Assembly (NCBI GenBank): GCA_006384855.1 | Contig: VCJN01002118.1 | Location: 248,001 to 312,000 of the forward strand | Source: Tetraselmis striata | Taxonomy: Eukaryota; Chlorophyta; Chlorodendrophyceae; Chlorodendrales; Chlorodendraceae | DNA length: 64,000 nucleotides | Direction of reading: 5' to 3' | In this document: positions 20,252-31,650 of the stretch, one piece after another | Layout: every line of letters starts with the position of its first letter | How positions within the stretch are numbered: position 1 is the stretch's first letter | Translations under genes and position numbers: made by a program | The notes under the pieces: model-generated | What the model saw: only the letters and a program-made list of their open reading frames with translations | Databases searched by the model: none | Told to the model about the DNA's origin: nothing

Positions 20252-20829
20252 TGATAGACAGTGGGGTTGTACGTATCTGTAGGGGCCTTTCGGAGGGGGG
20301 GGGGATAGCAATGCGACGGTTGGCTACTCGTAGCGTGCCGATTAGACAATGCGATTTGAGCACTGCAACAATTAGACACTTAAAGTATTTGCCCTCGCAC
20401 GCTTGCCCCACGATCTTACGACGTCAAATAACGCAATGAATTGATGGGGTGGCGCGCGTCCCGACTTAGGTTTTTCCTCGCATCCGCTCTGTGCATGCCC
20501 AATTTTGCACGTTTTGCGCGGGCAAACAGTGAAATTGAGTGCAAACAAGGGGATTTTGTGCAATTGTGCCTCCAAAACATGCGTTTTGAGAATTTCGCGC
20601 AATGGCTCCAAAAAAGGCAACTTTTACAAGTGAATAACATAACACTTTTTGTGAACGAATGTTGTCGACGGCGTGTGGTGACCCTGTCGGTACTTGTTGA
20701 GGTGTCCGGGTGGCGCGGCCGTGCGAAGGCACGTGCCGGGCGCAGCGATTTTTGAATATTTTTGAATGTTTCAAAATATTACAATTTTAGCTTACAGTTG
20801 ATCCTGCGCCCCGCAGGCGAGAGCCCCGC

Positions 20830-23214
20830 CGTCATCCGACTCTACACCTGTCGTCCCCTCTGGCAGCTCCGACAGTGTTGTGGCCGTGCCGCACGCGGCT
20901 GGTCCTGGGCTCATTGACGCCGATTTGGGCGCCGAGCCGCGGCCGGTCGTCGCTGGGGCTCTTGCTCCTTCCACCCGCGACTCGATCCCTGCAACCGAAG
21001 TCCGGTACCACTTCGCGAGACGACTCGTGTCAGTCCAGACTGCATGTACACATGGCAGTAACGTCATTGTACGGCTGGATGTACAGTCGAGTACCGAGTT
21101 GGCCGGTTGCTCCGCTCATCCATGCGCCGCTACAAGCACCGTCGGGCGCTACGGCGTCTGAAACCCGCCCGCTACGATTGGACGCGCAGCCGACGAGGCC
21201 AACGCGATGCACTACGAATCAATCGACACGTCTTACCCCAGCGAGGCTCATAGCGAAAGTGGCGGTGCCGACAGTGACGACGAGCATGAGGGAATGGGCG
21301 AGCAAGATCTACCCATGGGCTGACACGTTCAAAGTCTACTGGTCCTACCTGCCATTGGCACACCGTCTACATTGTAAATGTCTGCCATTGGCACCATACG
21401 TACTGCTACTTGGGTAGTGTGTGACAAGGACTACGATCCCCACATCACCACCGACCACCGTGCTGTTGACACGAAGCGTGCTGCTAGTGACGAGCCTACT
21501 GGGCTGCGCGGCGGGCTACCTTACAAAGACTTTGACCTCGATGTGCTGAGCCTCTTGATCAAGATGTACCATGGGGACATCCACACTGATATCACCATGC
21601 TGAACGAGGCTGCCCTGAGGACTCGCACTTCCTTTCGCCCCGTGACCGAGTCCGGATGGGTTCGTTTTTGGGGAATGATGATTGCAACGCGGCAGTTCAA
21701 CTAGAAGGGCCACCATCTTGGGGGGGGAGGCATACCAAGACTGATGGCAGCAAGGAAGCTCCTAATTTCCAGAAGTATATGCCGTGCAAGCGCTTCGAGC
21801 AGATCCCTGCCTTGGTGAAGTACAACAAGGCAGCATCTGGAGCAGGGCCCGACACATGGGAGATGTTAAACCAGATGGTGTTTGACTTCAATAAGAACTT
21901 GGGGATGATGTTGGTGATGGGAGTGTGGATCGCCATGGACGAGATCATGAGCGCGTACCAGCCGCGCACCACCAAGATTGTTAGCCTCCCGAACATATCC
22001 TTCATCAAGCGCAAGCCCGAGCCCCTCGGCACCGAGGCCAAGATAACGTGTACTACTGTGCGTCTGGTGCCACGGTGCACTTCGAGGTCTAGAAGGGCAA
22101 GGATACAATGAGAGTAAAGGAGCACGCACCCGAGCTGGGCGTCACATCCGCATGCACCGTGCGCGTGGCTGAACGCTCTGCTCTTGCACACGCAACCATG
22201 TTGGGTGACAGATGGTGTGAATCTGTCAAGGTACGATAGCATTTACATCAGTGCCTTGTTGCATATGAGTTTTATGATGGTATGCGGCTGTCGGAAACTG
22301 AGTGTGTGTCGTATCTGACTGTGCGGGCTGCGGTCGCTCTGGCAAAGACTGGACGTCACTTCATCGGTTGCGTCAGCAAGCACTCCCACCCCCTCTACCC
22401 CAAGGCCTACCTAGAGTCACACATGAAGGACAAGCCAGCGGGCAGTTGGATGATTCTCCAATCCACAGTTCATGGTGTTGGTCTGGTGGCAATCGGATGC
22501 AGATACAACATGAAGAGGGTGTTGTTCTTTCTGGCTACGGAGGGCGGAGCGGGAGGAGTGCATGACGGCGAGCCATACATTCAACGATGGGCCGACGACC
22601 AGAACAACGTCACGACTAGGGCCGTACCTCGTCATGATGTGGTGTCACAGTACTTCGCCCGGAGCCCACGTGTCGACAACCACAACCAGAGCCACCAGCA
22701 CGACCTGAAGCTGGAGGAGTGGTGGCACACGCAGGAATGTTGGTTCCCCCTGCACACAACTATGGCCGGGATCCATGTCACCGACTGCTGGAAGCTGGCG
22801 AAGTACCACCTCCCCCGTCACCACCCTCTGGAAAAAATTAGTGTTGTCAACTTTGCCGACATACTGTGCAAGGCCTTGATCTACAACGGGCTGCAAGGGC
22901 ATGTGGAGTCGACTCGCAGGTCGGAGCGTGTGGCACTGGCCAACATCACCGACGCGCCGCCCCCGCTGCCTCACAGCATCATGCACCTTGGCAAACGCCC
23001 CGGCAACGACAACGCCACCAAGCAAGCCCGCTGCACTATGTTCCGTGTGGACGACGACACTGAGGGTTGGACGTCCTTCAAGTGCCCGGACTGCGACATC
23101 CTTCTGTGCATACCGAGCAAGAGGCGTAAGGGCGTCGCATGCTGGACCCGGCACCGCCGCATGACCGCCCAGCAGGAGCTCGCGGTTAACGGCGTCAACC
23201 GCCGCAAGGACTAG
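20830..23214 (+). pseudogene. PiggyBac-type transposase, interrupted
   Basis: Cut-and-paste transposase remnant. The alignable core begins near 21430 and continues with FRPVTESGWVRFWGMMIATRQF. Next comes the first catalytic Asp block, WIAMDEIMSAYQPR then LPNISFIKRKPEPLGTE, the second (LGDRW), and the third, RVDNHNQSHQHDLKLEEWW with GIHVTDCWKL. A cysteine-rich tail follows (CPDCDILLC, then CWTRH), as in PiggyBac C-termini. Damage: a frame change and stop near 21660-21704, another frame change near 22040, and TAG at 22090. A GTACGA donor near 22231 leads to the final open frame 22282-23214. A 5' exon may start after the ...CCCCGCAG acceptor near 20818. All three Asp are still visible, but the gene cannot be read through. 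Confidence 0.7.
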
Positions 23215-23500
23215 GCCGCCACCGGGCAACCCTCCCCGTACCCAAACCCCGTACCTCAAGACCTTCCTCCCCCGGTCGGCTGCCGGCTGATGGTTGCTCC
23301 TCCGCAGTGCCCTGGCCGGAACCGGAGGTGTGATGCTGGTTCAGCGAGCTACAACATCTTAGAGGGCGACGCTTTTGTTAGAAGCGCGGCCCGCGTAGTA
23401 CTAGCAGTATGTAATTAAAATCCGTTAATGATGCCGACGCGACCCGTGTTGTATAATCGTGTTGTATACATGCCATACAACATATCCGGACGAGGCACTA

Positions 23501-24524
23501 GTGCCTCGGCCAGGTATTTTGTTGTATATATATACAACAAAAGTATGGGCCCAACGCTATGGGCAAAACTGGCATGATAACCACCATGGCGCTACGGGAG
23601 GTCGAGAGGGCCCCAAATAGGATACTTTAGTTGGTCCGGGACCACTCGGTTTGGCTGATCGGTTAGTGCAAAGCGGCCACCATTTCCAACACACCGATTC
23701 GCCATGAGACTGATTGTCTATTCAGCTTAAGAGCCGTGCGTGTAGCCGCCCGTCGTGGGCCATATCAAGCCCCTTGCCCCGGCATATTACGCCAACGGAG
23801 GGCTATGAAGTTTGGAGAAGTCGCGGAGTCTGTCGTGAACAACACATCCCGCATCATGTGCAACGACGGCACCGAGTCCCGCCCCGAGTCAGACCTCGAA
23901 CGTGCTAAAGATGCACTCCACCGGCGCGCCGGGACCCTGTCTCAAGTATGACTCCCATACCACCCAGCACTCCCTAAAATAACCTTGGAATGATGATATG
24001 TCGTCGGCATATATGTGATGATCATGTCGACGCGTGTGGGCGTCGCGGCCATGCGATCGCGTCAGGCTGTTGAATCGGAATTCGTTTTTTGAAATATCGC
24101 AGCAACGGCTGACTAATCTGCGCCCCGCAGGTCTGTCAACCCTACCAACCAGCCCGCCCGTCCTGGACTCGAGGTAAGCTACGCCATGCCCAATCATGAC
24201 GACCTAACGTTCATGGACATCTCCGGCAGCACCATGCTGGTCGCGGCGCTGGCTGTATGGCCCCTGTGCCGAACAACGCTGGTCCGATCGCCGGGCCTCC
24301 GTCGCGTTTCGCCGCAGCTATCGTTCCGTTCCACTGCGACGACTCGCCAAATGCCCCGGCAACAACAATGCCAATAAGTCCGCGCGCCCGCTGCACTTCT
24401 GTTAGGAGCGCGGGCCGCGTAGTATTTGTAGTATGTAATTAGAATCCGTGAATGATATGCCGACGCGACCCGTGTTGTATCCTCGTGTTGTATATATGCC
24501 ACACAACATATTTGCCCGAGGATG
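23501..24524. mobile_element. 1-kb internally deleted relative of the 15276-23498 element
   Basis: The left end GTGCCTCGGCC with the TTGTTGTATATATATACAAC palindrome and the following about 450 bp match 15276-15745. The right part (24040-24140 and 24395-24524) matches 20.7-20.85 kb and 23.37-23.50 kb of the larger element. Only the bases TA separate the two elements. The right inverted repeat has diverged (CACAACATATTTGCCCGAGGAT). It retains a short open frame, 23736-23951, related to 15494-15739, but no transposase, so it is non-autonomous. Confidence 0.7.
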
Positions 24525-25080
24525 AACAACAACACTGCGTCAGTGCGTCATTAGCCCCTATTCGAATAGATTTCAGAGTGCAAGTCATATATGAAGATCG
24601 AGCGTCACTAACAATTTCCCGAATTCCCGTACTCCCTACGACTAATACCTGACAAGATATATGCGACAGGCTCTATTCGAATAGAACACAGACCTCACAT
24701 ATCACTGATGACACCGCCATTGCTCGCCACTGCGGCGCCCCGTAGGGCGGATGGGCCGCCACCACCGCCACCACCACCACGATTGCCCATCCCCAGCGCC
24801 ATTCGCCACCTCACCTCAGCAATGCCCCGCAGCAAACCATGTATCGTGTGCGAGTGGGTGGGTCAGCATGTACTCAACCGACCTGCGGTTTAGACTACCG
24901 CCGCGACCGGGTATAGTCGCCGCCGAAGGAACGTGTGTGCGTACGCGGTATAGTGCGGTATAGGGGTTAGTGGTGCAGTGAGGGTTACGGGTGTAACCCT
25001 AACATTCCTTCCCCGCCGAAACAAAATGGCAGCGGTCATGGTGTGTGGAGAGGGAAACGGGCAGGGTACCACGACAACTT
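24525..25080. other. Intergenic stretch, no gene seen
   Basis: No convincing coding region. Holds a CCACCACC-type run near 24760 and two CTATTCGAATAGA words (about 24559 and 24671) that may mark ends of a small unrecognised repeat. Confidence 0.4.
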
Positions 25081-25329
25081 CAAGTTAATTTGTGGAGCGC
25101 TGCTAGGAGGGGGAGAGCGGTCTTATCCCCTCCGGCGAGGTCATAGAGTGGTGACGGCCGGATGGCAAGCCATCTACTTGTATCCATGCCATAAGGGTTG
25201 ATGTTCGTCGCCCAGTCATCGGCAAGCATAAGTTGTACCATACCACGTTGCTGCGGCTGGAACCTGTTCGGGGAATGCCACCGCTGCCATATTGAGTCCA
25301 TGGACGACCCGGTGGCGTTAGCAGAGCCC

Positions 25330-25670
25330 AGTGAATGCGCGTCCACCTCCGGCATTCATGCCGGCTATCACGGGCTGCACTTAGAACTCGACATGCTGCA
25401 ATAGTTACGCCGGTATGGAATACAACGGCAAGGTGTGGGTCTAGCTCGCGATGCCTTTCGGCTCTGCGGACGGCCCCGAGATCTACATGGGCCATCTCGT
25501 TGCAGTTTTATCCCATGAGGAAGGCCGGGGTCAAGATGATATTGTTCATCGATGACCGATTGCTCACCGACAAGGACCAGTTTCGGCACAGGTTTTTCTC
25601 GGTCATGGCGCCCGCCGCCATGCAGCGGCCCACCATGAGCGGAGCATCCTGGGTGCGGCAGGCCCGGCGA
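25330..25670 (+). pseudogene. DIRS/Kangaroo-type reverse transcriptase fragment
   Basis: Pieces in different frames read GYHGLHLELDM, YGMEYNGKVWV-stop-LAMPFGSADGPEIYMGHL and MILFIDDRLLTDKDQF. These are the GYH, PFG.....PEIF and (Y/F)xDD blocks of DIRS-group RTs. Frameshifts and an in-frame TAG show decay. The fragment ends abruptly at about 25671, where the GAAATTGAAATTG-initiated insertion begins. Confidence 0.6.
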
Positions 25671-27259
25671 TTTTGAAATTGAAATTGAAATGGAAAGTGA
25701 TTATTGCAACTGCTAATATGTTCCTTCCACTGGCACAGGCCGAGTTGTTCTTAGGGCCAGGCATCTGTAACCATGGTACGTAGGGAACACTAGGTGTAAT
25801 TACAGCTCAAGCTACCGGCCTTCCTCTTGTGTGTCCAAGCCCCTCCTCCTTCCAGCGGGCTATAGCTAGGACAGCAGCGCCCCCCTGCTGTCCCTACCTA
25901 AGTCAGGCCTATCCCAGTCAGAGCTTAGCATGTAGGCTTAGGCAGCCGGAGCGTCCCGCCTACAACTACTAAGGTGAGATGGGGGAAGGGGCCTAGCCGG
26001 AATAGCTAAGCGTTGCTCATTATTTATCCACCGCTGAGCCGGCTAGTAGGATTAGTGGGGGGTGCGATGCCCTCCTTCACGGCATTGAGTATTAGTTATA
26101 TGTGGGGGTTGTGGTAATCTGCGATGGGTGTCCTGTGTTTTGGGCGGTGATGTCGCTAGTGTAGTGTGACGTCTGAGTAGCTGCGTCGGGCACATGGGTT
26201 AGTAGTGGCCGGTGTTCTTGAGGCAGCTGGTCTGTTCGTTGCTGTTGTGGGTCGCGCGGCGGTCACTGATGAGAGCTGAGAGATGGCTGGGCTGTTTCGT
26301 CGTCCGTTTCCCATTCACTTTCGAAGGCGTGAGTGCCAGAGAGGCGCGGCTTGCTCCTGCTGCAGTTGCGGGTGGTGCCGCCTGAGTGGCTACGACCCCT
26401 GGGCTGCTTCTTCTTGTGCTTGGCAGACGTGGCTGCCTTGCCCTTGCCTGTTGGAAGGGGCTGGTGGGGGTGGTGTACGAGCTGGATCGAGTGGCGCTGT
26501 GGGTTGCGCAGTTGATGTGACTCCGATGTGAGTTTGACATGTCCGGCCGCAAGTGCAGGCTGGCTGGCTAGGGAGGTCTGGGCGAGCAGCTTTGCGGTTG
26601 TGGTGGTGAGGTGCTGGAGCTCGACCAGTCGTTCTGTGGTGCCGTCTAGTGTGCCTTCGCGGAATGTGCGTTGCACAGTTGAGTGTTGGGGGGAGTCGAG
26701 GGTGATGTCAGCCAGACCTGGTGCCTCCGTTTCCCCGTGCTCGGCGGTGTCCACGTCCATGGTGTTGTTGTTCTCCTCGTAGTTCAGTTCAAGCTCTGCC
26801 TCATCATCCGCCTGCACTCCAGCTGTGGCGGTTGCTGCTTGGGCTGTGGCTGTAGGTGCAGGAAAATTGCAATTGAAATTGAAATTTGTTACAACGTCTA
26901 GTTTGCTGCATCCACTCGCTCAGACCGAGTTGCTCTCATGACCTGCTATCTCTAACCACAGTGGGGAACACGAAGTGTTATCACAGCTCAAGCTACCGGC
27001 CATCCTCCATTGTTTCCTAGCCCCTCCTCCTTCCAGTGGGCTATATCTAAGACAACAGCGCCTCCCTGCTGTCCCTACCTAAGTCAGACCCATCCCATCC
27101 AGAGCTCAGCATGCACGCTAAGGCAGACAGAGGCGTCCCGCCTGCTGCTACTGAGGTGTGATGGGGAAGGGGAGCCAACCGGAATAGCTATGTGGTGCTC
27201 AGTATTTATGTACCGCTGAGCCGGCTAGCTTTGGGGGGGTGGGGGCTACAGTGCCCTCC
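25671..27259. mobile_element. Insertion bounded by ~0.4-kb direct repeats (small LTR-type element)
   Basis: 25671-26075 and 26865-27259 are diverged direct repeats. Each begins with a GAAATTGAAATTGAAAT run, then GAC/GCCGAGTTG, CTCAAGCTACCGGCC, CCCCTCCTCCTTCCAG, CTGCTGTCCCTACCTAAGTCAG, and ends GCCCTCC. About 0.8 kb lies between. The element splits the RT from the RNase H of the surrounding retroelement. It could be a terminal-repeat retrotransposon in miniature, with no enzymes of its own. Confidence 0.55.
26263..26817 (-). CDS. Hypothetical ORF inside the small direct-repeat element
   Basis: 184 codons: an acidic N-terminus (DDEAELELNYEENNNTMDVD), then Ser/Thr/His/Lys-rich low-complexity sequence with KHKKKQPRGRSHSGG. 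No domain recognised. A charged, disordered gag-like product of the element is possible, but so is a chance GC-rich frame. Confidence 0.25.
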   Translation of the reverse strand: MQADDEAELELNYEENNNTMDVDTAEHGETEAPGLADITLDSPQHSTVQRTFREGTLDGTTERLVELQHLTTTTAKLLAQTSLASQPALAAGHVKLTSESHQLRNPQRHSIQLVHHPHQPLPTGKGKAATSAKHKKKQPRGRSHSGGTTRNCSRSKPRLSGTHAFESEWETDDETAQPSLSSHQ

Positions 27260-27608
27260 ATTTCTAAAATATATATATGTTTCTTTTTGGCACAGTATCC
27301 TGCGTTTAATGGCATGATGACTTCGTCTCGTGCCTGTACCGGTACCAAGCCCGCGGGTCGGGCGATACACTGTTTGTAATACTTGCGGGGAATAGTGGTG
27401 GTAAATTCGAAAAATGCATTCCGGGCATACCGGCTAGAAACATCCAGAGTTCTTGGGTGGCGGCGCTGATAGTCGCATGCCTGCGTCCAGCTTGGGGTTG
27501 GGTGCCTTGCCTGCGGAGCATCCGCATACGATCCACCTGCGGCTGCAAGGGGGCCTTGCTTCCGGCGCGGGGGGCGGCGGGGGCGATGAGCCTTTGCCGC
27601 GAGCTGGG

Positions 27609-29600
27609 CTAGGCGGGACGCCTGGGCTGGTGTGCTGGATGTGGGGGTATGCTCGAGGGGTTGGTGGCCTCCAAGGTCTCTCTTATTGTCGCGGTGGGGG
27701 CTTGGGCTGCGGCCGGTGGAGCCGGCTCGGGGTGCGGGGCTGGATCGACGCTTGTCGCCGGCTGCGCGACTGCCGGTGGCGAGTTGTCGCTGTCCATCTC
27801 CGTGGCTTGAGGGGCTGCCGCGGCCGGGGCGTGGGCCACTTGTAGTTGGGTAGTTGGTGGTGGCTGGAGCTCTTGGGGGAGCTGGCCGTGGTGCATCGCC
27901 GACTGGTCGGCTGTATGCGGCGCCGGGTGATGAGCAGTCGAGATCTTGGGGGTCTTGGGGGGTTCGGCTTTGCCGCTGCGCGGCGCATCGATAGTGGCGC
28001 CGACCTCGGCCGCCTGGTGTTCTTCGGGTCTGTTGATGTTCTTGTTGGCTGTTGTGGTAGTCTCCTGCGGAGCCTGCTCTTCACGCCACGGAGGGCGCTG
28101 GCTGTCAGTTAGCCCGGGGCGGGCAGCCGGTGGAAGTCGGGTGCCTGCGATTTGTTCCGCACGGATGGTGGTTCGGATCTTGGGAGGTTGGGTCGCACGG
28201 TTGCGGGTCGCCGGATTGCCGAATAGCAGGGCGACTTGCGTGGCACAGGTATCAAGGGGAAGATCGATTGGGGGCTGGCGGCACTGGCGGCTCGAAACGC
28301 GGAGGGGGCTGAGGTGGGAGGCGGGTGTATGTGAAGTTTTTCGCGGCAATGGTTGCTGGGTTCTTGAGGGGTTCGGCTTTGCCGCTGCGCGGCGCATCGA
28401 TAGTGGCGCCGACCTCGGCCGTCTGGTGTTCCTCGGGTCGGTTGATGTTCATGTTGGCTGTTGTGGTAGTCTCCTGCGGAGCCTGCTCTTCACGGCGCGA
28501 AGGGCGTTGGCCGTCAGTTAGCCTGGGGCGGGCGGCTGGTGGAAGTCGGGTGCCTGCGATTTGTTCCGCAGTGATGGCGGATCGGATCTTGGGAAGTTGG
28601 GTCTTGCCGCCACGCGGCACATCTAGAGCGGCGCCGACCGCGGCCTTCTGTTGCTCCTCGGGTATGTTGATCTCCATGGTGGCTGTAGTGATGACCTCAT
28701 GTGGGGCATGTTTGGTGGTGGGTCGGCCGGTCGTCGGGCGGTCCACCGTTTCATAGGATAACACTATCATCACCAATAGAGCCGCGCCGGCTCGCCCGGA
28801 TTTAGTACATGGGCAGTACTTCGCCCGGTGTTAAGGGCCGGCTGGAAAGTGAGAAGTTTTAGGTTCACGGGCTAGATGGGCTGCTCCGGGGGCTTGTTCC
28901 GTTGCTGCTCGGCGCTGGTCGATGGCTGCACGGCATCAGCGACCACTCCTCGCTTTTGTATCATGTGCTCGAACCCAAAGGGGGGAGTGTCTCGGGTCTG
29001 GGGTTCGGCCTGGGTTGTTGGGTTCGCTGATGGTGCCAGTAGGCCTGGTGGTGGTGGTGTCGGCGTGGCGGCCGCAGATCGCCCCTCGGCAGTTACCTCA
29101 GTTGGCGCGGCCTTGATCTTCCCGCACGCTGTCCAGACTGTCCTACGCCAGTGCTCCGCTCTGCCAGTCCCACGAGTGCCGCCGATGATGCTGTGGTGGT
29201 GGGCGGTCACCTGTAGGGCGAGGGTGTATATTGGGCGTTGTTCGGCCCGAAGGGCGAGGGATGCTGGAGGGGTCTTCCGAGCCTTCTTGCGCATGCCCAT
29301 CGCGGTGCGTCGGAGCTGGTTGTGGCCGGTGTTGCCGCCGAGTTCTCCCGCTTCCCTGACCGCCGCCTAGCTGAACGGGTGCACAAGGAGCTCCGAGGGA
29401 TCGAACTCTGACTCCGTGAGGTAGATGACGATGGTTTTGAGGCGTACCGCCCGCAGTGGTGCGATAGGAGAGGTAAGGGCCACTGCCATGCGCAGGGTGT
29501 CCGCGAACTCCTCGTCCTCTTTGCCGAGGGAGATGGCGCAGAGATTGTCGTCTCCTACTCGCGGCAGTGTCGGCTCGGTGTGGTGGTGCTGCATCTCGAT
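27609..29600 (-). other. Pro/Thr/Arg-rich open frames of unknown nature
   Basis: Several minus-strand frames (27609-28397, 28252-28776, 28872-29300, 29367-29594) are open for 75-262 codons. They encode Pro/Thr/Arg/Ala-rich sequence with repeated PRSGKAEP and EEQAPQETTTTAN words. Part of the openness comes from the tandem duplication at 27957-28601. They may be decayed gag-like or ORF1-like parts of the insertion that interrupts the Kangaroo-type element. Not called as genes. Confidence 0.3.
27957..28690. repeat. Tandem ~235-bp duplication plus a decayed third copy
   Basis: 27957-28193 and 28368-28601 are nearly identical, both starting GGGGTTCGGCTTTGCCGC and ending ATCTTGGGA.GTTGGG. A diverged partial copy runs about 28603-28690. 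On the minus strand the repeat encodes PRSGKAEP...EEHQ and EEQAPQETTTTAN words. Confidence 0.75.
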
Positions 29601-30330
29601 GCCAGCACGCGCTTTTCCGTACCCCCTACTCGTTGGAGGACTGCGCGAGGGCTGAGTCCAACCTGTGCTCCAGCGCGTTGCGGGAGCTGCATTGCCTCCG
29701 TGACGGGATCATAGCAGGCCTCATCGTGGGGTCGTGGCAGCTCAGGGGCAATTCCTTGCTGTACATATCGGACTCTCAAGTAATGGTAGGCGATGTCACC
29801 AAGGAGCAAGGAAGACCGAACCTGTCATTCGCCTCGATTTGGGAGACGCACGAGCTGGCCACGAAACACGACATCGGCATGTTTGTGGAGTAGATGCCTA
29901 GCTCAAGAGGCCCCGTTGTTGGCAGCTGCGGAATGCAAGTTCAAGCAGCTCCATCCCTCGGCATGGGCGATATCAGCGAATTTCATTTTCACATGGTCAT
30001 CAAGTGGGCTGGGTTCCTGATTTACGTGGACTGCTTCGCGGATGAGACCAACGACATGGTCATCGCATTATTGTACAGCTGGCATTTGTGCCCGGGCACC
30101 GCCCGTGTCAACGGCTTCGTCCAGCGCTGGATCAACGAGAACGGAAAACGCATGCCGATATTTTGGTTCAGTGGCCTGTTTCAGTTCATCCTCGGGATAT
30201 TACAAAAAATCGGGAAGAGCAAGCCGGCTGCATCCTCGTCACGCAAGACTGAGTGGGCTCCGCGGCAGTGGTGCTCGACGAGATGCCAGTGGTCAAATCC
30301 ATTTACATGTCGTCGGTAGACGAGTAGGGC
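29567..30330 (+). pseudogene. DIRS/Kangaroo-type RNase H and C-terminal tail fragment
   Basis: VVVLHLDAST opens the RNase H fold. After a frame change come SSALRELHCLRDGI, then LRGNSLLYISDSQVMVGDV and LATKHDIGMFVEWMP, the REL...YxxDSxxV...DI...WxP order of YR-retroelement RNase H. The next part reads YVDCFADETND and HLCPGTARVNGFVQRW, the VD.FA...PG...V..F.Q.W tail of the same polyproteins. Broken by stops at 29893 and after 30319. Confidence 0.6.
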
Positions 30331-30399
30331 ACTTATCGGCAGATGTTTACGCGGGCCCATGCGGACCACCGGACAGTCCACGCCCCCGCGCTATGCGGT

Positions 30400-31650
30400 G
30401 CGGGTGGACCTCATCATATGGCCCGACAGCTCTCGCCGTGAGAAGCAATAGTATAGCGGGCGGTGGCAGCCTCGATGCCAACATAATCCGAGGCCAAGTT
30501 CGGCAATGGCACCCGCCTCGTTTTGTGGCGGCTGAGGTGCAGGTAGGTATATATATGCTCCACGGACTTGACACGTCCCGATGACACTTCGGCGGTAGTC
30601 ATGCCTTCCATGTAGCGGTCGTCGGTGTTGCATGCACCGACGGCGGAATATTTCCCCTTTAACAGCGGGCCATGGCATTTGTGTGCATTTTGAGCATGGA
30701 GTTCATCACGGTGGAGCTCATGGGGACAGTGAGACATCGCGTGTGGTCCTGCGTCTCCCCCGGATGGACGAAACAAAATTCCATCAACGGGAAGCCACAG
30801 TGGCTCATCGTCGCAATATGCAGAGATCCTCCTCATCTCCGGAAGGACGGAGGGTCAAGCTGAAAGTAGCGATGCCGGATTGATAGCACCCCTTGGTCCC
30901 CATATACCGGCTTCCGCCTTCATGGTGCAGTCCGGGGACATGGACAGGGAGCATAGTAGGGGCTAGGCAGGGCGGCATGCAAGCTCTTGCAGCCGCATGT
31001 CTTGCGGGCGCAGTTGCCCGACTTCGTGGCCCTGATGAACGGTTTCCTAGTAGTACAGCATGATGCATATATCACCCATCAACATCGCACGACGAAATAA
31101 GTCATGGTGGCCGGGTGCTTTTGCAACTGAGCGTCCATGCACTGAATAACATCGGTCACGGTTCGGATGTCGGAGGACACTGCATCAGCCACCAAATATC
31201 CCAACTTAAACATGTCGCGATCGCAGCCGTCGGTATAATGGTTGACGTGCTGGCGCGGCACGGGCTTTGCATGGCCGGAATACCCGGCCTCCCGAAACGC
31301 GGTGCTTAGACCATTCACAATAGCGCTGAGACAACCGGGGCTGTTCATGCGCTCTCCCGTGTCCGGATGACGAAACTTACCCTTGTGACGGGCATGCCAG
31401 TAGGATTTGAAGAACACCGATGCATTGAGAGGGGTACAGGTGGTCAACGTGGCCCTCCAGCAGCCCAATCTAAAACTTGCTCATCCGTTGGCCCGGATGC
31501 GTGATTTCTCTCCGCAAGCGGTGGTTTTGGCAACCGCCACCAACGCCGCGTCGGCCTTCTCGATGTACGCAGCGGCAGCGGGGTCTTGTCGGGCGGCATG
31601 CATAACAACACCGATCTGAGATCAGACTTAGCGCCGGATGCTCGCAAGCG
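30400..31650 (-). pseudogene. Tyrosine recombinase of the Kangaroo-type element, opposite strand
   Basis: Minus-strand fragments in order: SYWHARHKGKFRHPDTGERM and GCLSAIVNGLSTAFREAGYSG, then PRQHVNHYTDGCDRDMFKLGYL. A frameshifted GHEVGQLRPQDM and YMGTKGCYQSGIATFSLTLRPS follow. Last is VEHIYTYLHLSRHK, whose YTYLHLSRHK carries the expected catalytic Tyr context of DIRS/Kangaroo recombinases. Several stops and frame changes make it non-functional. Orientation is opposite to the RT/RNase H pieces. Confidence 0.6.

Larger units (their letters stand above)
15276..23498. mobile_element. 8.2-kb terminal-inverted-repeat DNA transposon (PiggyBac-type), degenerate
   Basis: GTGCCTCGTCCGGATATGTT starts at 15276, and its reverse complement ends at 23498, a near-perfect inverted pair of at least 22 bp. 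Behind the left end lie TTGTATATATACAA-type palindromes. Inside are a conserved short coding exon (15494-15739), a decayed DUF7869-type gene (16.4-20.3 kb) and a decayed PiggyBac-type transposase (20.8-23.2 kb). No TTAA duplication is seen at the outer edges (ACTT to the left, TAGT to the right). The DUF7869 gene may be cargo or a nested insertion. Confidence 0.75.

Noticed and set aside
15276..23498. TTAA target-site duplication of a PiggyBac element
   Set aside because: Outer flanks are ACTT and TAGT; no TTAA pair is visible, so it was not annotated.
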